34,689 nucleotides of DNA from RGIG8785 sp045655245 (GTDB lineage: Bacteria > Bacillota > Clostridia > RGIG8785): positions 1-34,689 of the forward strand of contig JAZOOX010000009.1 of the NCBI GenBank assembly GCA_045655245.1. The letters run 5' to 3'. The notes under the pieces were generated by a model. The model ran no database searches and was not told where the DNA came from. It saw nothing but the letters and a program-made list of their open reading frames with translations. Below are positions 1 through 8,817 of the stretch, in pieces; within the stretch, counting starts at the first letter, position 1; each line of letters starts with the position of its first letter. Both the position numbers and the translations under genes were made by a program.

Positions 1-986
1 CGTCCGCCGGATGTCATCAACTGAATATAGTCAATGATCACCAGCTGAATATCCTGCTCCATTTTATATTTTCGGCATTTTGAGCGAAGCTCTGTCGAAG
101 AAATACCCGGCGTATCATCAATGATCAGTTTGGATCCGCCAATCACCTCTGATGCCTCTGCCAGATTCTCCCATTCTGTATCCGTCAGATTTCCAGAACG
201 GATATTCTGCGCATCGATCTTGGCCTCCATCGCAAAAAGACGGTTGACCAGCTGTTCCTTGGACATTTCCAAAGAGAAAATGGCGGTGGGCACTTTCGCC
301 TTGATGGCAGCGTACTCGGCAATGTTCAAGGCAAAACTGGTTTTACCCATTGCGGGTCGGGCAGCAAGGATGATCAGGTCAGAGGGCTGAAACCCCGATG
401 TATTTAAGTCCAGGTCGGTAAACCCGGAGGGGACACCGGTTAATCTGCCGCTGTTTTTGGAACGCTCCTGCAACTGCTCAAAGGTATCTGCCATAACGTC
501 TTTGATATGGGCAAACCCCTTTAGGCGGCGTTTTTGCATCACGTCGAACAGTTTTTGTTCGGCAAAGTCCATGATGTGTGGCACTTCCCCTGCGCCCTCG
601 ATCCCTGCAGAGACGATCTCCTGCCCTGCCAAAATCAGGCGGCGCAAAGCGGCGTGGTCTTCGATGATCCCCGCATAGTGGCGGATATTCTCGGTGGTGG
701 GAACGCCTAACGCCAACTGGGACAGATAGGTTACCCCGCCTACCCCGTCTAAATTTCCGTCTTCACGGAGCTGTTCGGAAACGGTGACGATATCGATGGG
801 CTTGTTGGTGTTAAACAGCATAGCCATTGCGCCGAAAATAATTTTGTTGGATGTCAGGAAGAAATCGTCTTCCCGCAACAGCTCTGCAACATCCACAAAT
901 GTTTCGCCGTCAACCAGAATGGCGCCTAAGACCGCCTGTTCCGCTTCCTGGCTATAAGGATAATTGGTGCTTTTTACCTCCTCCAT
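1..986 (-). CDS. dnaB: Replicative DNA helicase DnaB (3' part missing)
   Basis: Hexameric helicase that unwinds DNA at the replication fork (called DnaC in Bacillus). The ATG at 984-986 follows a GGAGG site, and the protein opens MEEVKSTNYPYSQEAEQAVLG, the usual DnaB N-terminal start. About 328 residues are visible: the N-terminal helical domain, a linker, and the start of the RecA-like domain with Walker A (ARPAMGKTSFALN) and Walker B (LVIIDYIQLM). The gene runs off the left edge just after Walker B, so the C-terminal part is not seen. It lies 11 bp downstream of rplI in the conserved yybS-gdpP-rplI-dnaB order and is probably cotranscribed. The frame is open throughout, with no sign of damage. 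Confidence 0.95.
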   Translation of the reverse strand, partial: MEEVKSTNYPYSQEAEQAVLGAILVDGETFVDVAELLREDDFFLTSNKIIFGAMAMLFNTNKPIDIVTVSEQLREDGNLDGVGGVTYLSQLALGVPTTENIRHYAGIIEDHAALRRLILAGQEIVSAGIEGAGEVPHIMDFAEQKLFDVMQKRRLKGFAHIKDVMADTFEQLQERSKNSGRLTGVPSGFTDLDLNTSGFQPSDLIILAARPAMGKTSFALNIAEYAAIKAKVPTAIFSLEMSKEQLVNRLFAMEAKIDAQNIRSGNLTDTEWENLAEASEVIGGSKLIIDDTPGISSTELRSKCRKYKMEQDIQLVIIDYIQLMTSGG

Positions 987-997
987 GGGGGGCCTCC

Positions 998-1441
998 TTA
1001 TTCTTCAACAGATACTTTTAATTCTGCCGTTACCTTGGGATGCAGTTTAACGGTGACGGTAGAGGTACCGATGGCTTTAATGCCGTCACCTGCGCTGATT
1101 TTCCGTTTGTCGACTGAAATCTTATGTTGTTTTTCCAGACCTTCGGCAATGTCCATGCCCGTAACCGAGCCGAACAGCCGTCCGCCTGCACCGGCTTTGG
1201 CGTGGATGACAACCGTCTTTTCACTCAAAACCTTTGCCAGAGCTTGGGCTTCTTCCAACTCTTGCTGAAGACGTTTCCGCTCCGCTTCTTTTTGGTGACC
1301 CAGTTCGGTAATGCTGGATGCAGTCGCCTCTTTTGCCAGTTTGCGGGGGAACAGGAAGTTGCGGGCATAGCCGTCACTGGTGTTGATCAGATCCCCTTTT
1401 TTGCCTTGACCTTTGACATCCTGCAGTAAAATAACTTTCAT
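998..1441 (-). CDS. rplI: 50S ribosomal protein L9
   Basis: L9 binds 23S rRNA in the large subunit near the L1 stalk. At 147 residues it has the usual family length. The N-terminal rRNA-binding domain is unmistakable (MKVILLQDVKGQGKKGD, then GYARNFLFPRKLA). It is followed by the long connecting helix and a C-terminal domain containing GRLFGSVT. An AGGAGG site precedes the ATG. It lies between gdpP (27 bp gap) and dnaB (11 bp gap), a standard Firmicutes arrangement. Confidence 0.98.
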   Translation of the reverse strand: MKVILLQDVKGQGKKGDLINTSDGYARNFLFPRKLAKEATASSITELGHQKEAERKRLQQELEEAQALAKVLSEKTVVIHAKAGAGGRLFGSVTGMDIAEGLEKQHKISVDKRKISAGDGIKAIGTSTVTVKLHPKVTAELKVSVEE

Positions 1442-1468
1442 GGTAATTCCTCCTATTAAGTCCTTGGC

Positions 1469-3481
1469 TTAACCTAAGACGATATCAATAGCTTCTTTCA
1501 ATTTTTCGATTGCTTCCTGGGCGGTGCAGTCTTTTAGTTGCGCACCAGCGACGTTTAAGTGACCGCCGCCGCCCAGCTTTTCCATAATCAGCTGGACGTT
1601 GATCTCGCCCAACGAGCGGGCGCTGATCATGACCGTATCCGCAGCTTTGTGTACCACAAAGGATGCTGTGATATCGGTAACCGACAGCATTTCGTCGGCA
1701 ATCTGTGCACTTAAAATTTGTGCATCATACAGCTGGTCGTCGCAGATGGCAATGGCGATATGTTTGCGATAAATGACCGACGACCCGATAATCTGCGATT
1801 TTTTGACGTAGGTGTATAAGTCGTTTTGGAATAGCTTTTTGATGCCGATGGTGTCCACACCCGACTTTTTAAGAACCGACGCGGTTTCGAAGGTCCGTAC
1901 CCCCGTTTGGAAGGTAAAGTTCTTGGTGTCCATGGCAATCCCGGCGTACAGGGCCTCTGCTTCCATTTTTTCCAAGGTGCGTTTGGGGTCGAGGTAAACC
2001 AGCATCTCGGTTACCATTTCGCAGGTGGAAGAAGCAAAAGGCTCGTGATAAACCAATACGGGATTCTGCACAAAATCGGCAGATTTACGATGGTGGTCAA
2101 TGACCACGATATGCTTGGACTCTTCGATTAATCGGGTACACTGGGCGTAACTGGGGCGATGAGTGTCCAGTAAAATGACCAGCGTGTTGGGGGTTCGTTG
2201 TTCCAGTGCCGTTTCAGAGGACAGGAACACGTTGTGGTACTTGGGGTTTTCGGCAAAGCGGTCTAACAGGCGATTAACGGTGTCGTGAACCTCGTCTAAA
2301 ACGATGTGGCAGGGAACGCCCGTTTTGGAAAGAACCGAGAACAGACCGATGGCAGACCCCACCGAGTCCAGATCCCCGTTTTTATGCCCCATGAGGTAAA
2401 CCTGGTCGGCTCCGTTGACCAACTCGGACAAGGCAAAGGCGATAACACGCGCCTTTACCCGAGAAGATTTTTCGACGGCGGTGGATTTTCCGCCAAAGAA
2501 CTCGAACTTGTCACCTCGTTTGATGACCGCCTGGTCACCGCCGCGGCCTAACGCCATATCCAAAGCGGCTTTGGCGCCTGATGCGGCATCGGAGAAATGG
2601 TTGCCGCCCGCGCCGATACCGATGCTGATGGTTAGCGGCGTGTTCTTATCGGGGAGCAGTTCTTTGATGCTTTCAAGCAACCTGAATTTTTCCTCGGCAA
2701 AGCGGACCAGATTCTCTTGCTCAAAAACAAACAGATAACGGTCTCGTTCCAGTTTCTTAAAAATGCCCTGAGCCGCTGCCGCCCATTCGGAAATATGGCG
2801 GTCTACCCGAGCGACAAAATGACCTCGTTCGGCGTCGGGGACTTTAGAGAAGGCTTCGTCATAATTGTCCAAAACCAAGTTGGCAACGCAGAGTTTTTCT
2901 GCCTGATAACGGGTAACCAAATCCTCGTATGCGGTTACGTCCAGAAAAAAGAGGACGATGGAGTAGTCGTCGGCGCCGTCACGGACCGTTTTGACCACGT
3001 TACCCAGTACCAGATAGTAAAGGTCTGCGAAAGAAATTTTAATGGAAATGTTAGACTTGTTCTCGATCATTTTCGAGACATTCAAATCTTCGGACAGGTC
3101 GGAAATCTGCCGACCTTTGATGTTGCTTCCTCCCAAGAGGTCGGAAAACCGCTTGTTATACCACTCGATTGCGCCGTTGAGGTCGATGGATACGGTGGGG
3201 AGGGACAACTGCAACACCGCTTCACGGGTAACAGATGCGGCATTTAGGGTTTGCGCTTCGATATACTGGGCGATCTCCGCTTGTTGACGGGGGCGGAGCC
3301 GTGCCGAAAGGAAGAAACACGAAAGCAGAAAAGCGGTGGCGAGGGTTGCCAATACCGCCTGATAATAATCGGGTTTGATCCAGCCCCAGACTGCAATAGC
3401 GGCGGTCAAAAGGGGCGCCGTACCGGCTAACAGCATCCGGGTTCTGCCGGTTTTGGAGTGGGTGGAATCTTGCAGGTTCAT
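1469..3481 (-). CDS. gdpP: Cyclic-di-AMP phosphodiesterase GdpP (DHH-DHHA1)
   Basis: Membrane enzyme that hydrolyses c-di-AMP to pApA and so affects potassium, osmotic and cell-wall homeostasis. The ATG at 3481 is chosen because AGGAG lies 7 bases upstream; an upstream in-frame start would add 18 unlikely residues. Of 670 residues, about 15-60 hold two TM segments, 75-165 a PAS-like domain, and 175-300 a degenerate GGDEF-like domain. The DHH domain follows, with GHKNGDLDSVGSA, DTHRPS and VIDHHRK. The DHHA1 domain near the C-terminus carries GGGGHLNVAGAQ. The metal-binding His and Asp motifs are intact, so activity is likely. The 3' end of yybS reaches within 5 bp of this start, suggesting coupled translation. 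Confidence 0.95.
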   Translation of the reverse strand: MNLQDSTHSKTGRTRMLLAGTAPLLTAAIAVWGWIKPDYYQAVLATLATAFLLSCFFLSARLRPRQQAEIAQYIEAQTLNAASVTREAVLQLSLPTVSIDLNGAIEWYNKRFSDLLGGSNIKGRQISDLSEDLNVSKMIENKSNISIKISFADLYYLVLGNVVKTVRDGADDYSIVLFFLDVTAYEDLVTRYQAEKLCVANLVLDNYDEAFSKVPDAERGHFVARVDRHISEWAAAAQGIFKKLERDRYLFVFEQENLVRFAEEKFRLLESIKELLPDKNTPLTISIGIGAGGNHFSDAASGAKAALDMALGRGGDQAVIKRGDKFEFFGGKSTAVEKSSRVKARVIAFALSELVNGADQVYLMGHKNGDLDSVGSAIGLFSVLSKTGVPCHIVLDEVHDTVNRLLDRFAENPKYHNVFLSSETALEQRTPNTLVILLDTHRPSYAQCTRLIEESKHIVVIDHHRKSADFVQNPVLVYHEPFASSTCEMVTEMLVYLDPKRTLEKMEAEALYAGIAMDTKNFTFQTGVRTFETASVLKKSGVDTIGIKKLFQNDLYTYVKKSQIIGSSVIYRKHIAIAICDDQLYDAQILSAQIADEMLSVTDITASFVVHKAADTVMISARSLGEINVQLIMEKLGGGGHLNVAGAQLKDCTAQEAIEKLKEAIDIVLG

Positions 3482-3485
3482 GCAA

Positions 3486-4445
3486 TTACTCCTTTCGTTT
3501 AAGGAACTGCGCCGCGCGCAGGTTCCAGATGGCATCGGTCAGACCGATAATCAGAAATAAAAACCAAATCAGCGAAATAAACAATGCCAAAATTGCGGCA
3601 ACTGTTAAAGCGGCACCCCGTGCCACGGTGGAGAGCCCCTTTTGTTTCAGCCAGTAGGCGCCGTAGGCGAGACCTGCCACCACCGCCAACAGGGTCAAAA
3701 AGGCGTATAGGTTTTCCAGGGCAATGCCCAAGGTGCCGTCAAAGAAAAGTCGACCAATCAGGGAACAACCGATGACGGCGGTGAGGGGGCCACTCATTCT
3801 GAAATAACGGAAGGGCGGTAAGGGGGCGTTCTTCTGTCCGTAACTGCGGCGTAACAACAACAGTACGAAATAGAAGAGCAAGACCAAAAAAGTGGCGGCG
3901 GTCAGCAAAAAGAAGGGCATTCTTAAGCGGTAAACATCCACCATCCCCGTAAACAATTCAGTGAATTGTGCGGGGGTTATGTTTTCGGGCAGAGTCGCCG
4001 ATACCAGCAGTTGTTCTGCAGCGGCGGAAAAGGTTTCGCTCATTTCGTCAAAAAAACGTTCCCAAACGTTAAACCCTGCACGGTAAGAAGCCAACGCCAA
4101 AGCACCGCCCAAAGCGGCGGTTTCGGTCAGTACACCTATGCTCAACAGTGCTTCGGGGCGAACGGGGTTACGAAAAGCGTTGCCCAAAAAGATGCATAAG
4201 GGCATGGTCAGCAAAACGGCAATGCCGAAAGCGTACCAGTCCCCGCGAAAGGACAAAGCCCCCACCGCCAGCGCAACCGCTGAAACAGCAACGGCATAGC
4301 GGGGCCAAAGGCATGAAAAAGCAAGACCTGCCGCAAGTCCTAAAAAGAGTCCGCGCAAGTCGGAAAAGCCGGGGATTAAGGTCAATAAGATCAGCGCCGT
4401 TATATAAATAAACGGAACAATCCGCACTTTCTTTGGTTCGGACAA
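3486..4445 (-). CDS. yybS: YybS-family (DUF2232) membrane protein
   Basis: Integral membrane protein of 319 residues with about eight hydrophobic segments (for example VPFIYITALILLTLIPGF at the N-terminus and LALFISLIWFLFLIIGL near the C-terminus). The start is TTG at 4445, with GGGAGGG about 8 bases upstream; no ATG in frame fits. The DUF2232/YybS call rests on membrane topology, length and its place directly before gdpP, as in Bacillus and many Clostridia. The molecular function of the family is not established. It is the first gene of the yybS-gdpP-rplI-dnaB run and has its own sigma-A type promoter just upstream. Confidence 0.8.
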   Translation of the reverse strand: MSEPKKVRIVPFIYITALILLTLIPGFSDLRGLFLGLAAGLAFSCLWPRYAVAVSAVALAVGALSFRGDWYAFGIAVLLTMPLCIFLGNAFRNPVRPEALLSIGVLTETAALGGALALASYRAGFNVWERFFDEMSETFSAAAEQLLVSATLPENITPAQFTELFTGMVDVYRLRMPFFLLTAATFLVLLFYFVLLLLRRSYGQKNAPLPPFRYFRMSGPLTAVIGCSLIGRLFFDGTLGIALENLYAFLTLLAVVAGLAYGAYWLKQKGLSTVARGAALTVAAILALFISLIWFLFLIIGLTDAIWNLRAAQFLKRKE

Positions 4446-4470
4446 AGGGCTTCCCTCCCATCTTCCTACT

Positions 4471-4499
4471 ATTATACCGCTTTCTTCCTAAAAAAGCAA
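4471..4499 (-). promoter_or_regulatory. Sigma-A promoter of yybS-gdpP-rplI-dnaB
   Basis: Read on the minus strand: -35 TTGCTT (4494-4499), a 17-base spacer, and a perfect -10 TATAAT (4471-4476). It lies 25 bases before the TTG start of yybS and directly downstream of the terminator of the preceding gene. Confidence 0.8.
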
Positions 4500-4502
4500 G
4501 GA

Positions 4503-4542
4503 TTTTACAAAAAGAAAAGGCACCCCGGTATGGGTGCCTTTT
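4503..4542 (-). terminator. Intrinsic terminator of the small 4.5 kb gene
   Basis: An 11-bp stem (4515-4525 with 4532-4542, AAAAGGCACCC and its complement) with a 6-base loop, followed on the minus strand by CTTTTTG. It starts one base after the stop codon of the small gene ending at 4544. It insulates that gene from the yybS promoter. Confidence 0.88.
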
Positions 4543-4543
4543 A

Positions 4544-4837
4544 TCATGCTTGTTCCAGTGCGTCTTCCAACCAGATTTCCCCAACATCCAGGGCCTGGTA
4601 CAAGCCCTCACGATGGGCGCTTCGTAAAACTCTTGGTTTTTTCAGATTCCCATTGTTTTCAATGAGGGCAATGGCAACGCTGGTTCCGATTTCCAGGTCT
4701 TTGACTTCTTTTTTCTTTTCGATGGTCAAAGAAATCAGATACGGTGCTTCTAAGTTTCCGTAATAAACCACATCACCAACCCGTATCAGGGGTTTGTCTT
4801 TATACATCATGTAAGGGCTCTTTTCTTTTTTAGCCAT
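4544..4837 (-). CDS. Small conserved hypothetical protein
   Basis: I do not assign a function. The protein has 97 residues from the ATG at 4837, chosen because GGAG lies 9 bases upstream (an in-frame GTG further up sits next to that site). It begins MAKKEKSPYMMYKDKPLIR and has no membrane segment, signal peptide or metal-binding cluster. The middle is beta-rich (VGDVVYYGNLEAPYLISLTI), followed by a basic stretch KKKEVKDLE and an acidic C-terminus. I have the impression of similar short proteins in Clostridia, but this is memory and not a search. The gene stands alone with a strong promoter (4859-4887) and a strong terminator (4503-4542), so it is very probably expressed. Confidence 0.75.
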   Translation of the reverse strand: MAKKEKSPYMMYKDKPLIRVGDVVYYGNLEAPYLISLTIEKKKEVKDLEIGTSVAIALIENNGNLKKPRVLRSAHREGLYQALDVGEIWLEDALEQA

Positions 4838-4858
4838 TGTAATCACTCCTTTTTTACT

Positions 4859-4887
4859 ATTATACCAGTGTTTTTTCCGAAAATCAA
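4859..4887 (-). promoter_or_regulatory. Sigma-A promoter of the small gene
   Basis: Minus strand -35 TTGATT (4882-4887), a 17-base spacer ending in TGG, and -10 TATAAT (4859-4864). The TG two bases before the -10 also makes it an extended -10 promoter. It is back to back with the recJ promoter. Confidence 0.85.
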
Positions 4888-4914
4888 TCGCAAATAAGAA
4901 AAAACATATTTTTA

Positions 4915-4943
4915 TTGAAAAAAAGACAATGGGGTGATATAAT
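4915..4943 (+). promoter_or_regulatory. Sigma-A promoter of recJ-relA run
   Basis: -35 TTGAAA (4915-4920), a 17-base spacer, and -10 TATAAT (4938-4943) with TG upstream of the -10. The recJ ribosome binding site AGGAGG begins about 10 bases downstream, so the 5' leader is very short. Confidence 0.88.
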
Positions 4944-4965
4944 AAAAAGATATAGGAGGGGAACT

Positions 4966-6672
4966 ATGTTAACGCCGATTTTCAAGAAACCCGCATACGA
5001 CGAAAACACCTTACAGCGCCTCGCCACCGCTTGTGGGATCTCCCGCGTAACGGCAGGGGCTTTGCTTTGTCGCGGTCTTTTATCGGCGGAGGACGTTGCC
5101 GCTTTTTTGCAAATCGACGGGCGCCGTGTCTTTAACCCCTTTTTGCTTCCCGATATGGAAGCCGCGGTAGAGCGGCTGGAGCACGCCGCCGAATCGGGCG
5201 AGAAAATCGCCGTGTTCGGGGACTATGACGCTGACGGCGTTACCGCTACTACTTTACTTTACGCTTATTTTTCGGAGCGGGGTTTGCCCGTTTCTTACTA
5301 TATTCCCACCCGCCTGGATGAAGGCTACGGGATGAACGAATCCGCCGTACGCCGTTTGGCACAGGATGGTGTGACCCTGATCGTCACGGTAGACTGCGGG
5401 GTTGCCTGCCATCGGGAGATTGCGTTGGCGCGGGAATTGGGGGTAGACGTCATTGTTACCGACCATCACGAGTGCCCGCCCGAATTACCCGACGCCGTAG
5501 CGGTCATCGATCCCAAACGCCCCGATTCCAAGTACCCCTTTTCCGAGCTGGCAGGGGTGGGCGTTGCCTTTAAACTGGTTTCGGCATTGGAAGGAGAAAG
5601 CAAAATTCCTGCCCTTTTGGCACGGTTTTCCGACTTGGTTGCGGTCGGTTCTTTGGCAGACGTAGTGCCCTTGTTGTCCGAAAACCGTATCTTGGTGCAG
5701 TTGGGATTAAACCTTTTGCGCCATTCCCCCCGACAGGGGTTAAAAGCACTGTTGGATTGCAGTCGCTCTGCCGACAAACCCCTGACCGCCACCGACCTGA
5801 CCTTTACCGTCGTGCCCCGCATTAATGCGGCAGGACGGATGGGCGACGCATCTATCGGCGTGGAACTGTTGCTGACCGAGGATGAGGCGAAGGCCGCAGA
5901 ATTGGCAGAGGAACTTTGCCGCATTAACGAGAGTCGCCGTTCTACCGAGCAGGAAATTTTAAAAGAAGCCGAAGCTTTGTTAGAAAAAGAACCGCCCAAA
6001 AGGGGAGAAATTTGCCTTTTGGCGCAGGAAGGATGGCACCCCGGAGTGCTGGGCGTGGTTGCCGCACGGCTTTGCGAAGCCTATCACACACCCTTTTTGT
6101 TGCTGACTGTCGAGGGAGGCGAAGCAAAAGGTTCGGGGCGCAGTGTCGAGGGAATTTCGTTGTACGACACCCTCTTTTCGGTGCGGGAGCAGATCAAGCA
6201 GTTTGGCGGACACGCTCAGGCGGTTGGCTTGACTGTTGAGACGGATAAGCTGGACGACTTACGTCAAGCCCTACATCAGGCGTGTGCGTCCGTGTCCCCC
6301 CCTGCGCCCGAGTATCCCATTGACTATGTTGCCGCCATCGGCGAGTTAACCGTTCCTACCGCTCGGGAACTGTTGCAGTTAGAACCTTTCGGTGCAGGAA
6401 ACCCCGCTCCGCAAATCGGGGTATTTGATGCCACAGTGGCTGAAATCCGTCCCGTAGGTGCCGAGGGAAAGCACCTGAAACTGCGGGTGAATGACCCCGG
6501 CGGAACAATCGACTGTATTGGTTTTTGTATGGGCGGCATAAGCGCAGACTTTCCTGTGGGAACGCGGGTCGACATCATTGGTGAACTGGAAGAGAACGAA
6601 TTCAGAGGACGGTCCTCTTCCCAACTGAAACTGAAAGCAATCAGGAGGTGCGACGATGGAAAAACTGTTTGA
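4966..6672 (+). CDS. recJ: Single-strand-specific 5'-3' exonuclease RecJ
   Basis: DHH-family nuclease that degrades single-stranded DNA from the 5' end in recombination and mismatch repair. ATG 4966 is preceded by AGGAGG; an upstream in-frame start overlaps the promoter and is rejected. The 568 residues are typical for the family. Motifs in order: FGDYDADGVTATT (about 83), VDCGVA (about 145), VTDHHECP (about 163), INAAGRMGDAS (about 285), GSGRS (about 388), GGHAQAVG (about 413), then the OB-fold region with FGAGNPAP (about 474). The DHH and DHHA1 catalytic residues are present. The last 17 bases overlap the start of relA, indicating translational coupling. Confidence 0.95.
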   Translation: MLTPIFKKPAYDENTLQRLATACGISRVTAGALLCRGLLSAEDVAAFLQIDGRRVFNPFLLPDMEAAVERLEHAAESGEKIAVFGDYDADGVTATTLLYAYFSERGLPVSYYIPTRLDEGYGMNESAVRRLAQDGVTLIVTVDCGVACHREIALARELGVDVIVTDHHECPPELPDAVAVIDPKRPDSKYPFSELAGVGVAFKLVSALEGESKIPALLARFSDLVAVGSLADVVPLLSENRILVQLGLNLLRHSPRQGLKALLDCSRSADKPLTATDLTFTVVPRINAAGRMGDASIGVELLLTEDEAKAAELAEELCRINESRRSTEQEILKEAEALLEKEPPKRGEICLLAQEGWHPGVLGVVAARLCEAYHTPFLLLTVEGGEAKGSGRSVEGISLYDTLFSVREQIKQFGGHAQAVGLTVETDKLDDLRQALHQACASVSPPAPEYPIDYVAAIGELTVPTARELLQLEPFGAGNPAPQIGVFDATVAEIRPVGAEGKHLKLRVNDPGGTIDCIGFCMGGISADFPVGTRVDIIGELEENEFRGRSSSQLKLKAIRRCDDGKTV

Positions 6673-8815
6673 AAAACTGACTGAAACGGTTTGCAGCTAC
6701 AATCCCAAAGCGGATGTAAAGATGCTTCGCCGTGCTTTTGACCTGGCGCGGGAAGCCCATCAAGACCAGCGCCGTGTATCGGGGGAGCCTTATGTGTATC
6801 ACCCTCTGGCGGTAGCTCAGATTCTTGCAGAGGTGCAGATGGACGAAGAAACGGTAATTGCCGCACTGCTCCATGATACACTGGAAGATACCGATGTCAC
6901 GCGGGTACAGGTGGCGCGGGAGTTTTCCGAACCCATTGCCGAACTGGTAGAAGGGGTCACCAAACTGACCCAGATCCCCTACAGCAGTAAGGAAGAACAA
7001 CAAATTGAAAGCTTGCGGAAAATGTTCCTGGCGATGGCAAAGGACATCCGTGTTATCTTTATTAAACTGGCAGACCGTTTGCATAATATGCGCACGCTGG
7101 GCAGTATGCCCGAAGCCAAACAACGCTATAAATCTCTGGAGACATTAGAGGTTTATGCACCGCTGGCACACCGTTTGGGTATCCAAAAGTTCAAACTGGA
7201 ACTGGAAGACCTTGCACTTTCTTATCTGGACCCCATTGCCTATCAGGAGATTGAAGAGGGGTTAAATCAAAAGCGGCAGGAACGGGAAGAGTACATCGAG
7301 AAAATCATTGCGCACTTAAACGAAACCATGGAACATTCGGGGGTAGATCACTACGCCGTCAAAGGCCGCGCCAAGCATTTTTACAGCATCTACCGCAAGA
7401 TGTTCACTCAAAACAAATCGTTGGAAGAAATTTACGACCTCTTTGCTGTCCGTGTCATTGTGGACACGGTGAGCGACTGTTACGCGGTTTTGGGGCTGGT
7501 TCACGAAATGTATACTCCTGTCCCCGGACGGTTCAAAGACTATATTGCCATGCCCAAGCCGAACATGTATCAGTCGCTTCATTCCACGGTAATCGGGGAG
7601 CATGGCGTACCTTTCGAGATTCAGATTCGCACCTGGGAAATGCATCGCACGGCAGAGTATGGTATCGCCGCCCATTGGAAGTATAAAGAAGGGGTCTCGG
7701 GTACTACCGATGTGGACTCTAAATTGGCGTGGGTACGCCAGATGTTAGAGGTCCAGGACGACGTTGCCGACGCCGATGAGTTTAAAAAGACCCTAAAAAT
7801 CGACCTCTTTGCCGACGAAGTTTTTGTTTTTACCCCTGCGGGTGACGTTATCAGCCTGCCCGTTGGCGCTACTCCCATTGACTTTGCCTATGCCATCCAC
7901 AGCGCAGTGGGCAACCGAATGACAGGAGCCAAGGTCAATGGGCATATCGTACCCTTAGACTACGCACTCCAAAACGGCGAATTTGTGGAGATTATTACAT
8001 CCTCAGCCAACCACGGGCCAAGCCGCGACTGGCTGAAGGTGGCAAAAACCTCTCAGGCGCGGAATAAAATCAACCAGTGGTTTAAGCGGGAGCGACGGGA
8101 CGAGAACATCGCCATCGGTAAGGAGCAGGTGGAAAAGGAACTCCACCGCAACAATCTGTCTGCAACAGAGCTGTTCCGTCAGGAATATCTGGATGTGATC
8201 ATCCGCCGTTACGGGTTTAACTCATTAGAAGACCTCTACCTGGGCATCGGTTACGGCGCCATTACTGCCGCCAAGGTCATTGCCCGACTGAAAGAAGAAT
8301 ACAAAAAGTGCAATCCCGAGGTCAAACTCCCCGCCATCAGCGAGCCAAAGCGTACCGCCGCCCACTCCAGCGGTGTTATGGTCGAGGGAATTGATAACTG
8401 TCTGGTCAAGATGGCAAAGTGTTGCAACCCCGTCCCCGGGGACGAGATTGTGGGCTATATCACCCGCGGCCGCGGCGTTTCGGTACACCGCAGCGACTGT
8501 GTGAACGTCAACGGTCTATCCGCCGAAGAACAGGGGCGCCTGATCCAGGTTTCTTGGGAAGATCGGGTGCACAACACCTATCTGGCGCAAATCGAACTCT
8601 TTGCTTCCGACCGTGATAACCTGGTTATTGATATTGTCAATACTGTTGCCGAGCATAAGATCCCCTTAAAGGGAGTGAATGCCCGTACAACGAAAAACCA
8701 CACCGCCGTGGTGGAACTTGCCCTCGAGATTGTGGACTCGGTTCAATTGGACCGCCTGATTTACAAACTAATGACCCTCCGCGGTGTTGACCGCGTTTCC
8801 AGAAAGGTAGGTTAA
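6656..8815 (+). CDS. relA: Bifunctional (p)ppGpp synthetase/hydrolase, RelA/SpoT family
   Basis: Long RSH enzyme that makes and degrades (p)ppGpp in the stringent response; 719 residues, full length. The N-terminal HD hydrolase domain has HPLAVAQIL, ALLHDTLEDT (about 70-80) and IKLADRLHNMRTL. The synthetase domain has GRFKDYIAMPKPNMYQSLHS (about 290). TGS starts at about 389 (VFVFTPAGDVISLPVGATP). The conserved-cysteine region has MAKCCNPVPGDEIVGY (about 587), followed by a C-terminal ACT domain from about 640. Both catalytic centres look intact, and RFKD at the synthetase loop is typical of bifunctional enzymes. AGGAGG lies inside the end of recJ. The gene is followed by a hydrolase gene 2 bp later. 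Confidence 0.97.
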   Translation: MEKLFEKLTETVCSYNPKADVKMLRRAFDLAREAHQDQRRVSGEPYVYHPLAVAQILAEVQMDEETVIAALLHDTLEDTDVTRVQVAREFSEPIAELVEGVTKLTQIPYSSKEEQQIESLRKMFLAMAKDIRVIFIKLADRLHNMRTLGSMPEAKQRYKSLETLEVYAPLAHRLGIQKFKLELEDLALSYLDPIAYQEIEEGLNQKRQEREEYIEKIIAHLNETMEHSGVDHYAVKGRAKHFYSIYRKMFTQNKSLEEIYDLFAVRVIVDTVSDCYAVLGLVHEMYTPVPGRFKDYIAMPKPNMYQSLHSTVIGEHGVPFEIQIRTWEMHRTAEYGIAAHWKYKEGVSGTTDVDSKLAWVRQMLEVQDDVADADEFKKTLKIDLFADEVFVFTPAGDVISLPVGATPIDFAYAIHSAVGNRMTGAKVNGHIVPLDYALQNGEFVEIITSSANHGPSRDWLKVAKTSQARNKINQWFKRERRDENIAIGKEQVEKELHRNNLSATELFRQEYLDVIIRRYGFNSLEDLYLGIGYGAITAAKVIARLKEEYKKCNPEVKLPAISEPKRTAAHSSGVMVEGIDNCLVKMAKCCNPVPGDEIVGYITRGRGVSVHRSDCVNVNGLSAEEQGRLIQVSWEDRVHNTYLAQIELFASDRDNLVIDIVNTVAEHKIPLKGVNARTTKNHTAVVELALEIVDSVQLDRLIYKLMTLRGVDRVSRKVG

Positions 8816-8817
8816 GG

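Noticed and set aside
2717..3247. 176-codon plus-strand open frame opposite gdpP
   Set aside because: It is antisense to a clear full-length GdpP, has no convincing ribosome binding site and no recognisable domain.
5466..5999. 177-codon minus-strand open frame opposite recJ
   Set aside because: Antisense to the conserved catalytic part of RecJ; low-complexity Ser/Ala-rich translation typical of shadow frames.
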